Below, in pieces: positions 1-9,478 of a stretch of DNA of 43,378 bases. The position numbers and the translations under genes are program-made. The notes under the pieces were generated by a model, which was given only the letters and a program-made list of their open reading frames with translations, did no database searches and was not told the DNA's origin. The stretch's first letter is position 1. Each line of letters begins with the position of its first letter. Source of the stretch: Paratrimastix pyriformis (Eukaryota > Preaxostyla > Paratrimastigidae); NCBI GenBank assembly GCA_027972325.1, contig JAPMOS010000241.1:1-43378 (forward strand). Reading direction: 5' to 3'.

Positions 1-279
1 GGGCGCTGGCGGTGAGAGCGGGAGGAGGTGTTCGGGTCGGGGGCAGACTAACAATGAAGCGGAGTTGGAGGTCATTCTGAGGCTATTCGGATTGGACAGG
101 ATGCGAATGTGGAAGTGAGAACGGACAGTAAAGTGGCAAAGGGGTGGGTTGAGGGACTGATAAAGGGTTGGTGGAAACCAACGGATCTGATAGAATCGAA
201 GGCGGAGGGACTGCTGCGGAGGGGGCAGCGGATTGTGAAGGAGCATCGTGGAGAGATACGACTGGTCTGGGTTAAGGGA

Positions 280-610
280 CAGAGGGCAAGCTCATCCAGC
301 CTCATGTGGCCATCGACGGCACGGTCGACGCCGAATGCAGCCTCGGAATCCAGACACACAAGAATCATCAAGGCTCTTGAAGTCAGGAACTGGTAGGTCT
401 TCTCGATATCAGCACTTTGACCGCAGGTCATCGAAAACAGGATTTTTTCGAAGGTGAGTCCCAACCGGTTAAGTACCTTGTGCATCTCAACACAGATGGC
501 ACCGGAGAGTCGGTACTCAGCCATGGTCTCGAAAAAATGAACAGGGACGATGAGACCGCGATTCAGATGGTTTGTGCTTGGGAACCAACTTGCAAGCAGC
601 TTGGGAAAGA
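280..610 (-). other. 331-bp foreign block in LINE A, open throughout on the minus strand
   Basis: Copy B runs without a gap from its RNase H GTGAAGGGGCACCAGG site into ACAGGGGCATCGCTGG. In copy A the matching point is interrupted by about 331 bp with no similarity to the LINE. Read on the minus strand the whole block is one open frame of about 110 codons with a mixed, globular-looking composition. It includes METHKV-like stretches such as VEMHKVLNRLGLTFEKILF and SRALMILVCLDSEAAFGVD. I do not recognise the protein. A short GGGA occurs at both edges and could be a target-site duplication, but it is too short to be convincing. It could be an exon or cDNA piece captured by template switching, or a piece of another transposon. 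Confidence 0.55.
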
Positions 611-1762
611 CATCAGGAAACTAGTGCGTCGCTGGATGCGGAGGGGAACAGATTGGCAGACAAGATTGCGGGACGGAGCATAAAGATGGAGCCGAGCGTG
701 GTGCCCGAAGAGAAAGGATGGGGATTCAAGCTGGTGCGGAGAAGTGACGGGAAGGAGGTGGAGACAGACTTCAGAGAGGTGATGAAGGAATGGGGGAGGA
801 AAAGTCGAATGTGGAGGGCGGCTCGTAAAAAGAAAAACGAGATTGTGTTGATTAATGCAGAGAGTCGCAACGGAGGGATCAACGTGCAAACGATGAGGTG
901 TGAGATGTCAGGGAAGCTGGCGATGATGGCAATCCTGCAGCGGTATATCACGGCCAACATCCGGTTCTACATCAACGGGGAGGGGGATGGGAAGTGTTGG
1001 TGTGGGGTGAGGGACCACATGAACCACTTGGTGTTTGAGTGCCCAGGGATGGCGGGATGTGTGGGGGAGAGATGGAAAGGGGCGGATGCAGTGAAGCTAA
1101 TTGAGTGGTTGGACAAGGCGGAGGGAGCTGAAGACCCGGACCAGTTGCTCGAGGAGAAGTGGGTGGAGCCGATGGGCGAGTGTGTGAAGATAAGGGGCAG
1201 GCAGATCACGAAGGTGAGGCTATGGCAATTGATGGAGAGGTCCCGGGGGAGATGGTTTCGGGCGAGAACATGGGACAGTTTTTGGGAAAGGTTCTCGACA
1301 GAGGTGGCTGAGATGTGTGACCGATATGAGGAAGGGAAAAGCACGACAGTAAAGGAGGGGCGGACGCATATGAGTACGCTGAGGAACCAATGGACGACTC
1401 CCCACACTATATCTTCGTTGCTGAGGCAGGCGGGAAGCCTAACGGTGATGGCGTTTTCGCACCCAGGGAATGCGGATCTCAGTTTCCCAGAGTATAGAAC
1501 GCCGAGTAAGGAAGACTGGTTCCTGGGAGGTTCGGTGGATGGGTACGGGCTATTTAAGGAGAATCGGGACTTGTTGATTTATGCGAATCCGGAATATAAC
1601 CCCCAGGAGGAGATGGATCGGTTTTTCCGAGCAATTGGAGAGTGGGCGGAGAGCCCGATTGGTAGAGGAGGGAAAAGAGCGTTTAGATGCATTGTTATTG
1701 TGCCGTACGGGGAAGGGAAAGCGAACAGAATCCAGCCGGGAGTGAGCCGAAGCACGGTGTGA
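611..1762 (+). CDS. LINE A pol C-terminus: RNase H end, CCHC knuckle, methyltransferase-like domain
   Basis: Open frame entered from the inserted block. It begins with the last RNase H motif (AEGNRLADKIAG), then a basic linker, then the knuckle CWCGVRDHMNHLVFEC near 997-1044, then a conserved domain with SHPGNADLSFPEY, DWFLGG, DGYGLFKENRD and NPEYNPQEEMDRFF, and the strand FRCIVIVPYG. Against copy B this domain differs mainly at third codon positions. That shows it evolved under protein constraint before decay. The open frame ends at 1762; in copy B the equivalent text reads further, so the stop is probably a frame change. The catalytic role of the C-terminal domain is inferred, not shown; see the findings. 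Product would act in the ribonucleoprotein of the retrotransposon. Confidence 0.7.
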   Translation, partial: HQETSASLDAEGNRLADKIAGRSIKMEPSVVPEEKGWGFKLVRRSDGKEVETDFREVMKEWGRKSRMWRAARKKKNEIVLINAESRNGGINVQTMRCEMSGKLAMMAILQRYITANIRFYINGEGDGKCWCGVRDHMNHLVFECPGMAGCVGERWKGADAVKLIEWLDKAEGAEDPDQLLEEKWVEPMGECVKIRGRQITKVRLWQLMERSRGRWFRARTWDSFWERFSTEVAEMCDRYEEGKSTTVKEGRTHMSTLRNQWTTPHTISSLLRQAGSLTVMAFSHPGNADLSFPEYRTPSKEDWFLGGSVDGYGLFKENRDLLIYANPEYNPQEEMDRFFRAIGEWAESPIGRGGKRAFRCIVIVPYGEGKANRIQPGVSRSTV

Positions 1763-2275
1763 GCTTGGCGATCAAGGGGGACATTCAGATGCGTGAGCTT
1801 TTCATCATCCAGGAGGGTGGTTTGCCTTTTGGGAGCCGAGTTTCTGGCGCACCGGGAGGAAAGTGGTGGGGAAGGCGCGGTTTGATGTGGGATTCTGATG
1901 TTTGAGAATGGGCGGGCTAGGGAGAGATTCGATGGACCCAGCCCGTTGTGGGCTTTGGAGGCGATGTTGAGGAAGGAGGCCGGAGTTGCATGGTGCAGGT
2001 AAACTATGAGGGCCGCCCGAGAGATGAAGCGCTTACAACTGGAGGGGGATATCGGAGGCGGTAGTGACGGGTGATGAGGAGGTTGAGAGCGAAGTGCGGT
2101 GTTAGATGGAATACGCGAATGCATGTAGACTGGCAGCGGAAATGGGAATTGTGGATGAAGACACTCAAAAGGAGGTGGGAAGCGAGCTGGCAGGAATCAG
2201 GAAAACGATGCTCATAGCGATTCAGCAAAGGAAGAAGTGCGAAAAATTTGAGGCAGGAATGAAAGAAGAGCTGTA
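1763..2275 (+). pseudogene. LINE A pol, distal C-terminal part, frame-broken
   Basis: Continues the C-terminal domain of the preceding frame: MRELFIIQEGG (matching MQLKELFIIEEG in copy B), then PSPLWALEAMLRKEAG, then ANACRLAAEMGIVDEDTQKE and a lysine-rich end, stopping at 2273-2275. These pieces lie in different frames, so the copy cannot encode the full domain. The matching part of copy B (35165-35668) is one frame. A structured 3' UTR follows to the (CA)n tail. Confidence 0.7.
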
Positions 2276-2434
2276 GTCCGGAAGTCGGCGGAGACCGCCC
2301 CTGGAGGACGGTAGCCGACCCATGAACTCCTGGGTGCTCTTTCTGCAGGACTTGTCCTGCGGGAAGGCGGCCCGGGGGATCATGTCACCCGCGGCTTCGG
2401 CCCGATTCCGGACTCGGCGCAAGCCGGGAAGTAT

Positions 2435-2453
2435 CACACACACACACACACAC
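2435..2453 (+). repeat. (CA)n tail of LINE A
   Basis: A 19-bp CA run directly after the conserved 3' UTR end AAGCCGGGAAGTAT. Copy B ends in the same way with a longer CA run. Both are followed by G(GG)TGCAGGAGG. Confidence 0.85.
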
Positions 2454-2460
2454 GGGTGCA

Positions 2461-4424
2461 GGAGGTCCCTCCACCTGGGGGCCAGGTACTGGAGAGGGGC
2501 GGGCAGCTCCCAGAGCAGCGACTCCGGCCGGCTGCGGCAACGGCAAGCCACCTCCTGCTGCGCCCCCTGAGGGGGGCCTCTGTGGGGGCATGGGCCGCCC
2601 AAGAAGGCCCTCCAACGCACGGCAAAGGCGCGGCGGGGCCCCACCGTGATATCCAGCCCAGGAAACCTTCCACAGCTCGGATGGTCTGGGGGTTTGAGAA
2701 GGATGGTCCGGAAGCACCGCCTCAAGGATCCCAGCAAGGGCCTCGCAAACTCCCACGAAGACAGGGTCCTGGGGGCCTCTGATCGGGGGTGCGGCCAGCA
2801 CGGGCGCCAACTGAGCAGGCTGGGGCACGGGCTGCGGCACAGTCGCGGTCACGGGCTGGGGCACTGGCTGGAGCGCGAGCGCGGCCTGGGGCGCGGGTTG
2901 TGGAGGAGCAGACGCCGGCTGGGCACAGGCACAGGCGCGGGCAGGCAGACGGGGACGGGCGCAGGAGCTGGCGCAGGCGACGGCGACGGCTTCAGCACAG
3001 GTCTGGGTGCCGGCATAGCGCAGGCACCGGTACCTCCGGGGCGCAAGCAGGGGGCCCCAGGCCCAAGCGCAAGCACACGCTCCGCAGTTGGGGCACGGGC
3101 AGGTGAAGACAGGGTTCGAATCCGGGACCTCCTGGCCCATCGGGTCCAGCAGATTGCGGCTGGCCGCCCGCGGTGCCACCACTTCCCGCGGTTGCTGGAG
3201 GCCGTCCAGCAGATAATAATCCACCTTGGTGGATACATGCCTTAAGCCCCCAGGGTCATAGCTTGGGAGCGGGGCGTCCCATCCTGGGCCGCGATGGTGA
3301 GCCCGGCTTGCTCAGCCAGCAGCTGCAGGAGTTCCCCTGCTCATTGCCGTTGTCCGAGGGGGAGGGTGACATGCACATTAAAATCGCCGGCGATCACCAC
3401 AGGGGCTGCAGGGGGCGCAGGGTGCGGATGCACTCGAAGAGTTCCCCAGCCGTATAGGCGCCGAAGCTCCGTGGCTTAAAGTAGCATGCCCCAAAGAGAA
3501 CGCCCCTTGATACGACCCATACCGTGCAGTCGTGCAGGTAGGGGGGGGATAGACGGCGGGCTCCTTGGGCCCATGGCCCGAGAGACCAAGGGCGACCCCG
3601 CCAAAGGGACGTTCGCCGGTCCAGCTCGCGTGGCCTTCCACAAACCAGCGGAAACCCTGGATGCGGGGGGCCTCTTGGTCGGAGAGCCAGGTCTCAGTAA
3701 GAAAGACGGCCTGGACTCCGCGGGACAGATCGGCCACCGCACGGGCACGGTGCCGTGCGCGGATGCTGGACACATTCCAGCAGAGGGCCCGAAAGTTCTC
3801 GGGAGGTGCTGGGGGAGAGCACCTCAGGTCCAAGGACGAGGGCTTGGCAGCAGGTGGGGGAGCCTCGGGCACGGGGCCCGGTCCGATCGGGCTCAGCCCA
3901 ACCTCAGCGTTCCATTGCGCCGGCCGCTGTGGAAATTGCACCGGCAAGACGAGCGATCGGCCACCCGGCGAAGCGGCCCGATGCAGGGAGAGACCGGGTG
4001 CCGGGAGCGCCACAAGGGGCGCCACCCGGGGTCCGGCCAGCCAGACATGCGGAGCAGCAAAAGGCGTCCACTGGACCATCGGGAAACCGCACGGCGCGGA
4101 AGACCACGCAGGCTGCGGAAACAAAGGCCCAGAGACCGGCCAGGCCCGCGAAGGCGGACAGAGGCCAGGCAGTGCAGGCGGCGCAGGCGGCGCATGCGGC
4201 GCGGGCGGCATCAGCAGCAAGGGCCCCGAGGACAGCGGGGACCCGGGCGGGCCACTCGCTGCCCCCGCAAACGACGGCCCCCCGTGCGGCAAGCGCACCG
4301 ACAAAGGCCCCGGAGGCATCGGGACGCGGCCACCCGCAAACGACGGCCACCCGGGTGGCAAGCGCACCGGCAAAAGGCCAGGCGGCACCGGCACCCGGCC
4401 ACCACACGGCGGGACAATTTTTGC
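2461..4424 (-). mobile_element. LINE family 2, 5' fragment with APE endonuclease
   Basis: Opposite-strand non-LTR element. Reading from about 4394 downward there is a Pro/Ala-rich leader with tandem repeats, an apurinic-endonuclease-like nuclease (about 3195-3770), then a Pro/Gln/Ala-rich linker (about 2560-3100). No reverse transcriptase is present. The fragment ends where the (CA)n tail of LINE A begins, so the RT part probably lies beyond LINE A outside the window. It is unrelated in sequence to the endonuclease of copy B. The 5' end abuts the CCGACCTCGG satellite. Confidence 0.65.
3195..4394 (-). pseudogene. LINE family 2 APE endonuclease region (broken)
   Basis: On the minus strand: RALCWNVSSIRARHRA followed by VQAVFLTETWLSD is the start of an exonuclease-endonuclease-phosphatase fold (N motif, then the E of TETW). 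Then come FGGVALGLSGHG and the catalytic VVIAGDFNVHV at about 3370-3402, then VDYYLLD at about 3203-3229. This order is that of LINE APE nucleases, which nick target DNA for target-primed reverse transcription. The GDFN segment is not in the same frame as the N-terminal half and a stop lies between GDFN and VDYYLLD, so the copy is inactive. The leader contains repeated units reading VAVVCGWPRP/AVVCGG-like text in another frame. Confidence 0.7.
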
Positions 4425-5190
4425 ACTACCGAGTCACCGACCTCGGTACCGACCCTGTGAGGTCGGAAATGTGTGACGTTGAGGTCAGCAGCCGAGGTCG
4501 GCCGAGGTCGGTGCCGAGGTCGGCCGAGGTCGGTGCCGAGGTCGGCCGAGCGTTGCCGACCTCGGCACCGACCTCGGCTGACCTCGGCTGTTGACCTTGG
4601 CCGACCTCGGCCGTGACCTTGGCCGACCTCGGCACCGACCTCGGCCGACCTCGGCTGCTGACCTCAACGTCACACATTTCCGACCTCACAGGGTCGGTAC
4701 CGAGGTCGGTGACTCGGTAGTCCGAGGTCGGTACCGAGCCTGGCCGACCTCGGTACCGACCCTTGCCGACCTCGCTGCTGACCTCGGCCGACCTCGGTTC
4801 CGACCTCGGTACCGATCCTGGCCGACCTCGGGTCGACCTCGGCTGCCGACCCTGGCCGACCTCGGCCGACCTCGGCTGCTGACCTCAACCTCACACATTT
4901 CCGACCTCACAGGGTCGGTACCGAGGTCGGAACCGACCCTGGCCGACCTCGCTGCCGACCCTGGCCGACCTCGCTGCCGACCCTGGCCGACCTCGGTACC
5001 AACCCTGGCCGACCTCGGTACCAACCTCCGATGCTGACCTCGGCCGACCTCGCTGCCGACCTCGCTGCCGACCACGGTACCGACCTCGGCCGACCTCCGC
5101 TGCCGACCTCGCTGCCGACCTCGCTGCCGACCACGGTACCGACCCTGGCCGACCACGCCGCGGACCCTGGCCGACCACACAGACGCACAC
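4408..5190. repeat. CCGACCTCGG satellite, block 1
   Basis: About 780 bp made almost entirely of CCGACCTCGG and its complement CCGAGGTCGG, with spacers such as TGCTGACC, TACCGACC and CTGGCCGACC. The left border is the 17-mer CACGGCGGGACAATTTT (about 4406-4422). The same 17-mer, inverted, borders the second block at 19849-19865. Apparent ORFs through this block are repeats of TSAPTSADLG-type text and are not taken as genes. Confidence 0.85.
4425..4721. repeat. 297-bp palindrome with about 100-bp arms (foldback element candidate)
   Basis: Left arm 4425-4526 and right arm 4620-4721 are inverted copies that I find matching base for base. The arms start ACTACCGAGTCACCG and contain GGAAATGTGTGACG. 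They are joined by about 93 bp of CCGACCTCGG repeats. A third partial copy of the arm core (GACCTCAACCTCACACATTT) lies at about 4880-4930. No clear target duplication is seen. Confidence 0.75.
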
Positions 5191-5580
5191 AGAGGTAAAT
5201 CGGGGCAAACAAGAGCATTATCATCGCGTATTTCGTGAAAGGAAGGGACGGGTTGCCGGGGGGGCGGGGAGGAGGGAGAGGAGAGGAGGGGGGAGGGAGG
5301 GAGGGAGGGAGGAGGGAGGGGGGGGAGGGAGGGGGAGGAGGGAGGGGGGGTTGAATGGGGGCCCAAGTTCAGAGGGAAACGACAGAGTTTGCAGGATCTT
5401 AGTGAAATAGGTACATCCGCTTGTTCGGCAATGCCTAAGAAAGTCTGGAGAAAAAAGGAGTGAATGAATAATTGTGAAGTTGGGGCTGGAGGGAATGTCA
5501 GAGTGCAAGAAGGAAAGAAACTATCTGAGGGTACGGACAGAGCCGGAAGATCTGCCAGCAGAGCGTGGCATGCGAGGTGT
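5191..5580. other. Intergenic stretch with a purine tract
   Basis: No supported gene. Contains an almost pure G/A tract at about 5240-5352 with many GGG runs, which could form a quadruplex or triplex. Ordinary mixed sequence follows up to the microsatellite. Confidence 0.5.
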
Positions 5581-6349
5581 TGATGATAAAGATGATGATT
5601 ATGATGATTGGAAGATGATGATTATGATGATGATTAGATGAGGATTGGATGACGATGATCATGGTGGTGGTGGTGGCGGTCTGCGGGTGGTGGTGGTGGT
5701 GATCTGGTGATGGTGGTGGTGGTCTGTGGGTGGTGGTGGTGGTGGTGGTGGTGGTGGTGGTCTGTGGGTGGTGGTGGTGGTGGTGGTCTGCGGTGGTGGT
5801 GGTGGTCTGTGGTGGTGGTGTTGGTGGTGGTGGTCTGTGGGTGGCGGTGGTCTGTGGGTGGTGGTGGTCTGGTGGTGGCTGGTTGTGGTTGTGGTTGTGG
5901 TTGAGGTTGTGGTGGGTGGGTGGTGGTGGTGGTGGTGGGTGGTGGTGATGAGGACGGATGATCAGGACGGATGGAGATGACGGATGATGGTGGCGGGTGA
6001 TGACGATGATGACGACGATGATGATGGTGGGTGGCGTTGGGTGGGCGTTGGGTGGTGGTGGGTGGTCTGGTAGTTGGTGATGATGATGATTGGTGGGTGG
6101 CGGCGATGGAGCCTGGTGATGGTGGGTGGCGGTGGTGGGTGGTGGGTGGGTGGCGGTGGGTGGGTGGTGGGTGGTGGTGGGTGGTGGGTGGTGGGTGGTG
6201 GTGGTGGTGGTGGTGGTGGCGGCGATGGAGCCTGGTGATGGTGGTGATGGTGATGGTGATGGTGGTGGATGTGATGATGATGATGGTTGATGATGGATGA
6301 TGATGATGATGGATGATGATGGATGATGATGATGATGGATGATGATGAT

Positions 6350-6380
<31 letters not shown>

Positions 6381-8330
6381 CGATGATGATGATGACGATG
6401 AATGCCGACGAGGATGACGACGAGGATGACGGATGATGATGACGATGATTGGATGATGATGATTGGATGATGATGATTGGATGATGATGATGGTGGGTGG
6501 TGGGTGTTGGTGCTGGTGATGCTGATGATGAAGATGGTGGGTGGTGGGTGTTGGTGGTGGTGATGATGATTGGATGATGATGATGGTGATGATGATGATG
6601 CGAGGACGGATGAAGATGACGGATGATGGGGGCGGGTGATGATGATGATGATGGTGGTGGGTGGCGTTGGGTGGGTGCCGTTGAAGGTGGTGGGTGGGTG
6701 TTGGGTGGGTGGTGGTGGGTGGTCTGGTGGTGGTGGGTGATGAAGATGAAGATGATAATGATGATGATGGGTGGTGGGTGGTGGTGCGTGGTGCTGGTGC
6801 GTGGTGCGTGGTGCTGGTGCGTGGTGCTGGTGGGTGGTGGTGGTGGTGGTGGTGGTGGTGGGTGGTTGTGGGTGGTTGTGGGTGGTTGTGGGTGGTTGTG
6901 GGTGGTGGTGGTGGTGGTGGTGGTTGTGGGTGGTTGTGGTGGTGGTGGTGGTGGTGGTGGTGGTGGTGGTGGTGGTGGTGGTGGTGGTGGTGGTGGTGGT
7001 GGTGGTGGTGGTGGTGGTGGTGGTGGTGGTGGTGGTGGTGGTGGTGGTGGTGGTGGTGGTGGTGGTGGTGGTGGTGGTGGTGGTGGTGGTGGTGGTGGTG
7101 GTGGTGGTGGTGGTGGTGGTGGTGGTGGTGGTGGTGGTGGTGGTGTGGGTGGGTGGTGGTGGTGGTGGTGGTGGTGGTGGTGGTGGTGGTGGTGGTGGTG
7201 GTGGTGGTGGTGGTGGTGGTGGTGGTGGTGGTGGTGGTGGGTCAGTGATGATGATGGTGGTGATGAGGGTGATGATGATGGTGGTGGTGGTGGGTGGGTG
7301 GTGGGCTGTTGACGTGGTGGTGGGTGGGTGGGTGGGTGGTGTTGACGTGGTGGTGGGTGTTGACGTGGTGGTAGGTGTTGACGTGGTGGGTGTTGACGTG
7401 GTGGGTGGTGAGTGGTGGGTTGACGTGGTGGGTGTTGACGTGGTGGGTGCTGACGTGGTGGTGGCGGGTGGTGGGTGCTGGGTGGTGGGTGTTGACGTGG
7501 TGGTGGGTGTTGACGTGGTGGTGGGTGTTGACGTGGTGATGGGTGCTGACGTGGTGGGTGCTGACGTGGTGGTGGGTGGTGGTGGCTGTTGACGTGGTGG
7601 TGGTGGTTGACGTGGTGGTGGTGGTTGACGTGGTGGGTGGTGGGTGGTGGGTGGTGGTTGAAGTTGACGTGGTGGTGGGTGTTGACGTTGGTAGGTGTTG
7701 ACATGGTGGTGGGTGTTGACGTGATGGTGGGGGTTGACGTGATGGGTGGTGGGTGTTGACTTGGTGGGTGTTGACTTGGTGGGTGTTGACGTGGTGGACG
7801 TGGTGGGTGTTGACGTGGTGGGTGTTGACGTGGTGGGTGTTGACGTGGTGGGTGGTGGTGGTGGTGGGTGGTGGTGGTGGGTGGTGGGTGGTGGGTGGTG
7901 GTGGTGGGTGAAGTTGACGTGGTGGTGGGTGTTGACGTGGTGGTAGATGTTGGCATGGTGGTGGGTGTTGACGTGGTGGTGGGGGTTGACGTGGTGGGGG
8001 TTGACGTGGTGGGTGTTGACGTGGTGGGAGGTGGTGGGTGTTGACGTGGTGGGTGTTGAAGTGGTGGGAGGTGGGTGGTGGGTGTTGACGTGGTGGGAGG
8101 TGGGTGGTGGGTGTTGACGTGGTGGGTGTTGACGTGGTGAGTGGTGGTTGGTGGGTGGTGGGTGGTGGTTGGTGGGTGGTGGTTGGTGGGTGGTGGTTGG
8201 TGGTGGTTGGTGGTGGGGTGGTGGGTTTTGACGTGTTGACGTGGTGGGTGTTGGCGTGGTGGGTGTTGCCGTGTATGATGACGATGATGACGATGATGAC
8301 GATTGGATGATGGGGGGGGGGGGGGGAAGA
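5581..8330. repeat. Compound microsatellite/minisatellite, about 2.7 kb
   Basis: GAT/ATG and GGT trinucleotide blocks interleave from 5581 to 6830. There is a nearly pure GGT run of roughly 69 units at about 6937-7144, another at about 7155-7241, and then a minisatellite of TTGACGTGGTGGGTG-type units to about 8270. Long open frames on both strands (poly-Gly/Trp/Val, poly-Pro/His) are repeat artefacts. It could be a very large intron or the 3' flank of the minus-strand armadillo gene, because short GAT blocks also sit beside its exons. Confidence 0.9.
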
Positions 8331-8340
8331 GAGAGAGAGG

Positions 8341-8932
8341 TTCAGACCGGGCTGAGGGATGGATGGATGGGGTGAGGGACAGATGCCGGATTAGGTGGTG
8401 CAAGGGCGGCGGGGCGGGAGGAGGGGCATCTGCTTGGGTGTTGGCAGACCACAAGCGGAGAGGTTGCGGAGGACGAGGCAGCCGACTGGGGCCCGTGCTG
8501 CCGGATGGCCGCCACCACGGCCGCCGCCCCGTCGGCCTTGGCCACCTCGCCCTCTGGGCCACGCCCACGGCCCGCCCCCACAGGCCACACCGCACACCCA
8601 GCGCATGAGGCGTGGTGCCAAGGAGGGAGCTGGCCGGCGCGAGGGAGTGGGGGGAGGCGCGGACCGGTGCCCGTGATGGCCCCCAGGATGGCCAGGGCCT
8701 CCTGGACGGCCCCCGGGGCGGCCATGTGCTCGCGGAGGGCCCCAACCACGGGCCCCGTCACAGGGCTGGCAAGGGGCGTCAGCGGCTCTGCAGTCTCCCC
8801 CAAGCACAGGCAGAGCCCGCCGTCATACAGGCGTGGGTCCGGCAGCGGGGTGGGTGGGGGGGTGGGGGGGAGGAGGGGGTGCGGGACTGGGCAGGGGCGG
8901 ACCGTCTGAGCGGATGGCGCGCCCCATGAGGG
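8341..8932 (-). repeat. Duplicated armadillo cassette, copy 1
   Basis: 8341-8640 matches 9605-9900 over about 290 bp, and 8879-8932 matches 9946-9996. Both copies sit just right of a GATGATGATTGGATGATG microsatellite edge. Copy 1 lacks about 10 bp (TGCCGGCCAG) present at about 9739-9748, which throws the exon out of frame. Copy 1 also carries an extra exon-like part (VQEALAILGAITG) between the two matching parts. Confidence 0.8.
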
Positions 8933-9444
8933 CCAGGGCGTCCCGGGCCACGGCCGCCGGGCTCCGGGGCCAGGTCCCTCCTACAGGAGCCCGTTGGCCA
9001 CGTTGAAACCGGCGGCCACCTGGCCCAGGGCGCACCGGTCGGGGCGGCCAGGCCCAGCCGGACGAGGGCCGGGTCGTCGTGGTGGCGCCGGAGCAGCTCG
9101 AAGAGCAGCGTCACGTCCCCGCCGTCCCGAAGGCCGCCCGGCAGTCGGGCAGCAGCCCCAGGGCGCCCAGGGCGCGCAGGGTGGCCCCCTGGTGGCGGGC
9201 CCCGTGCTGGCGGAGGGCCTCGTGCAGGGCCCCGGGCGCTCCCAGCGCCACCAGGTTCCACCGGTGGGCCGCTGCAGGGGCCGCATGTTCAGGGTCGGGG
9301 AATGGTGTCAAGGGGGAGGGGGGATTCCGATGAGGCGGGGGACGGGTGGCCTGCGGGGCTGCCCGAAGGGCGCCCTGCTGGACGAGGCCCTCGGCGGCCT
9401 GCTGTTCGCGCAGGGCCTCCACCACGAGCCGCGGTGATGACGAA

Positions 9445-9478
<34 letters not shown>

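Larger units (their letters stand above)
1..2453 (+). mobile_element. LINE copy A, 3' half (RNase H to 3' tail)
   Basis: Non-LTR retrotransposon remnant. It enters from the left edge inside the RNase H domain and can be followed base by base against copy B (33716-35856). The shared parts are the RNase H end, a CxCG-x6-H-x4-C knuckle, the long C-terminal domain, a structured 3' UTR rich in CGGC/GCCG and a (CA)n tail at 2435-2453. The copy is broken: the RNase H stretch before 280 changes frame, a 331-bp foreign block sits at 280-610, and the last third of the C-terminal region is split by frame changes after 1740. The upstream RT and endonuclease, if present, lie outside the window. The tail abuts an opposite-strand LINE fragment of another family, so this copy probably inserted into that element. 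Confidence 0.85.

Noticed and set aside
3110-3130. GGTTCGAATCC, a perfect tRNA B-box
   Set aside because: No matching A-box, anticodon stem or acceptor stem around it; it lies in the coding linker of a minus-strand LINE.
4591-5366. Frames on both strands repeating ADLGRPRS / TSADLG text
   Set aside because: Direct translation of the CCGACCTCGG satellite; all frames are open because the unit lacks stops.
6623-7592. Plus-strand poly-Gly/Trp/Val frames
   Set aside because: Pure GGT microsatellite read in three frames; no protein-like text.
5581-8330. CRISPR-like regular repeats in the TTGACGTGGTGGGTG array
   Set aside because: Units are contiguous with no unique spacers; it is a eukaryotic minisatellite.
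5962-8745. 927-codon minus-strand frame, rich in Pro/His/Ser
   Set aside because: It is a read-through of trinucleotide and 15-mer repeats. Only its first about 100 codons overlap exon-like armadillo sequence, and in a different frame from the ARM text.
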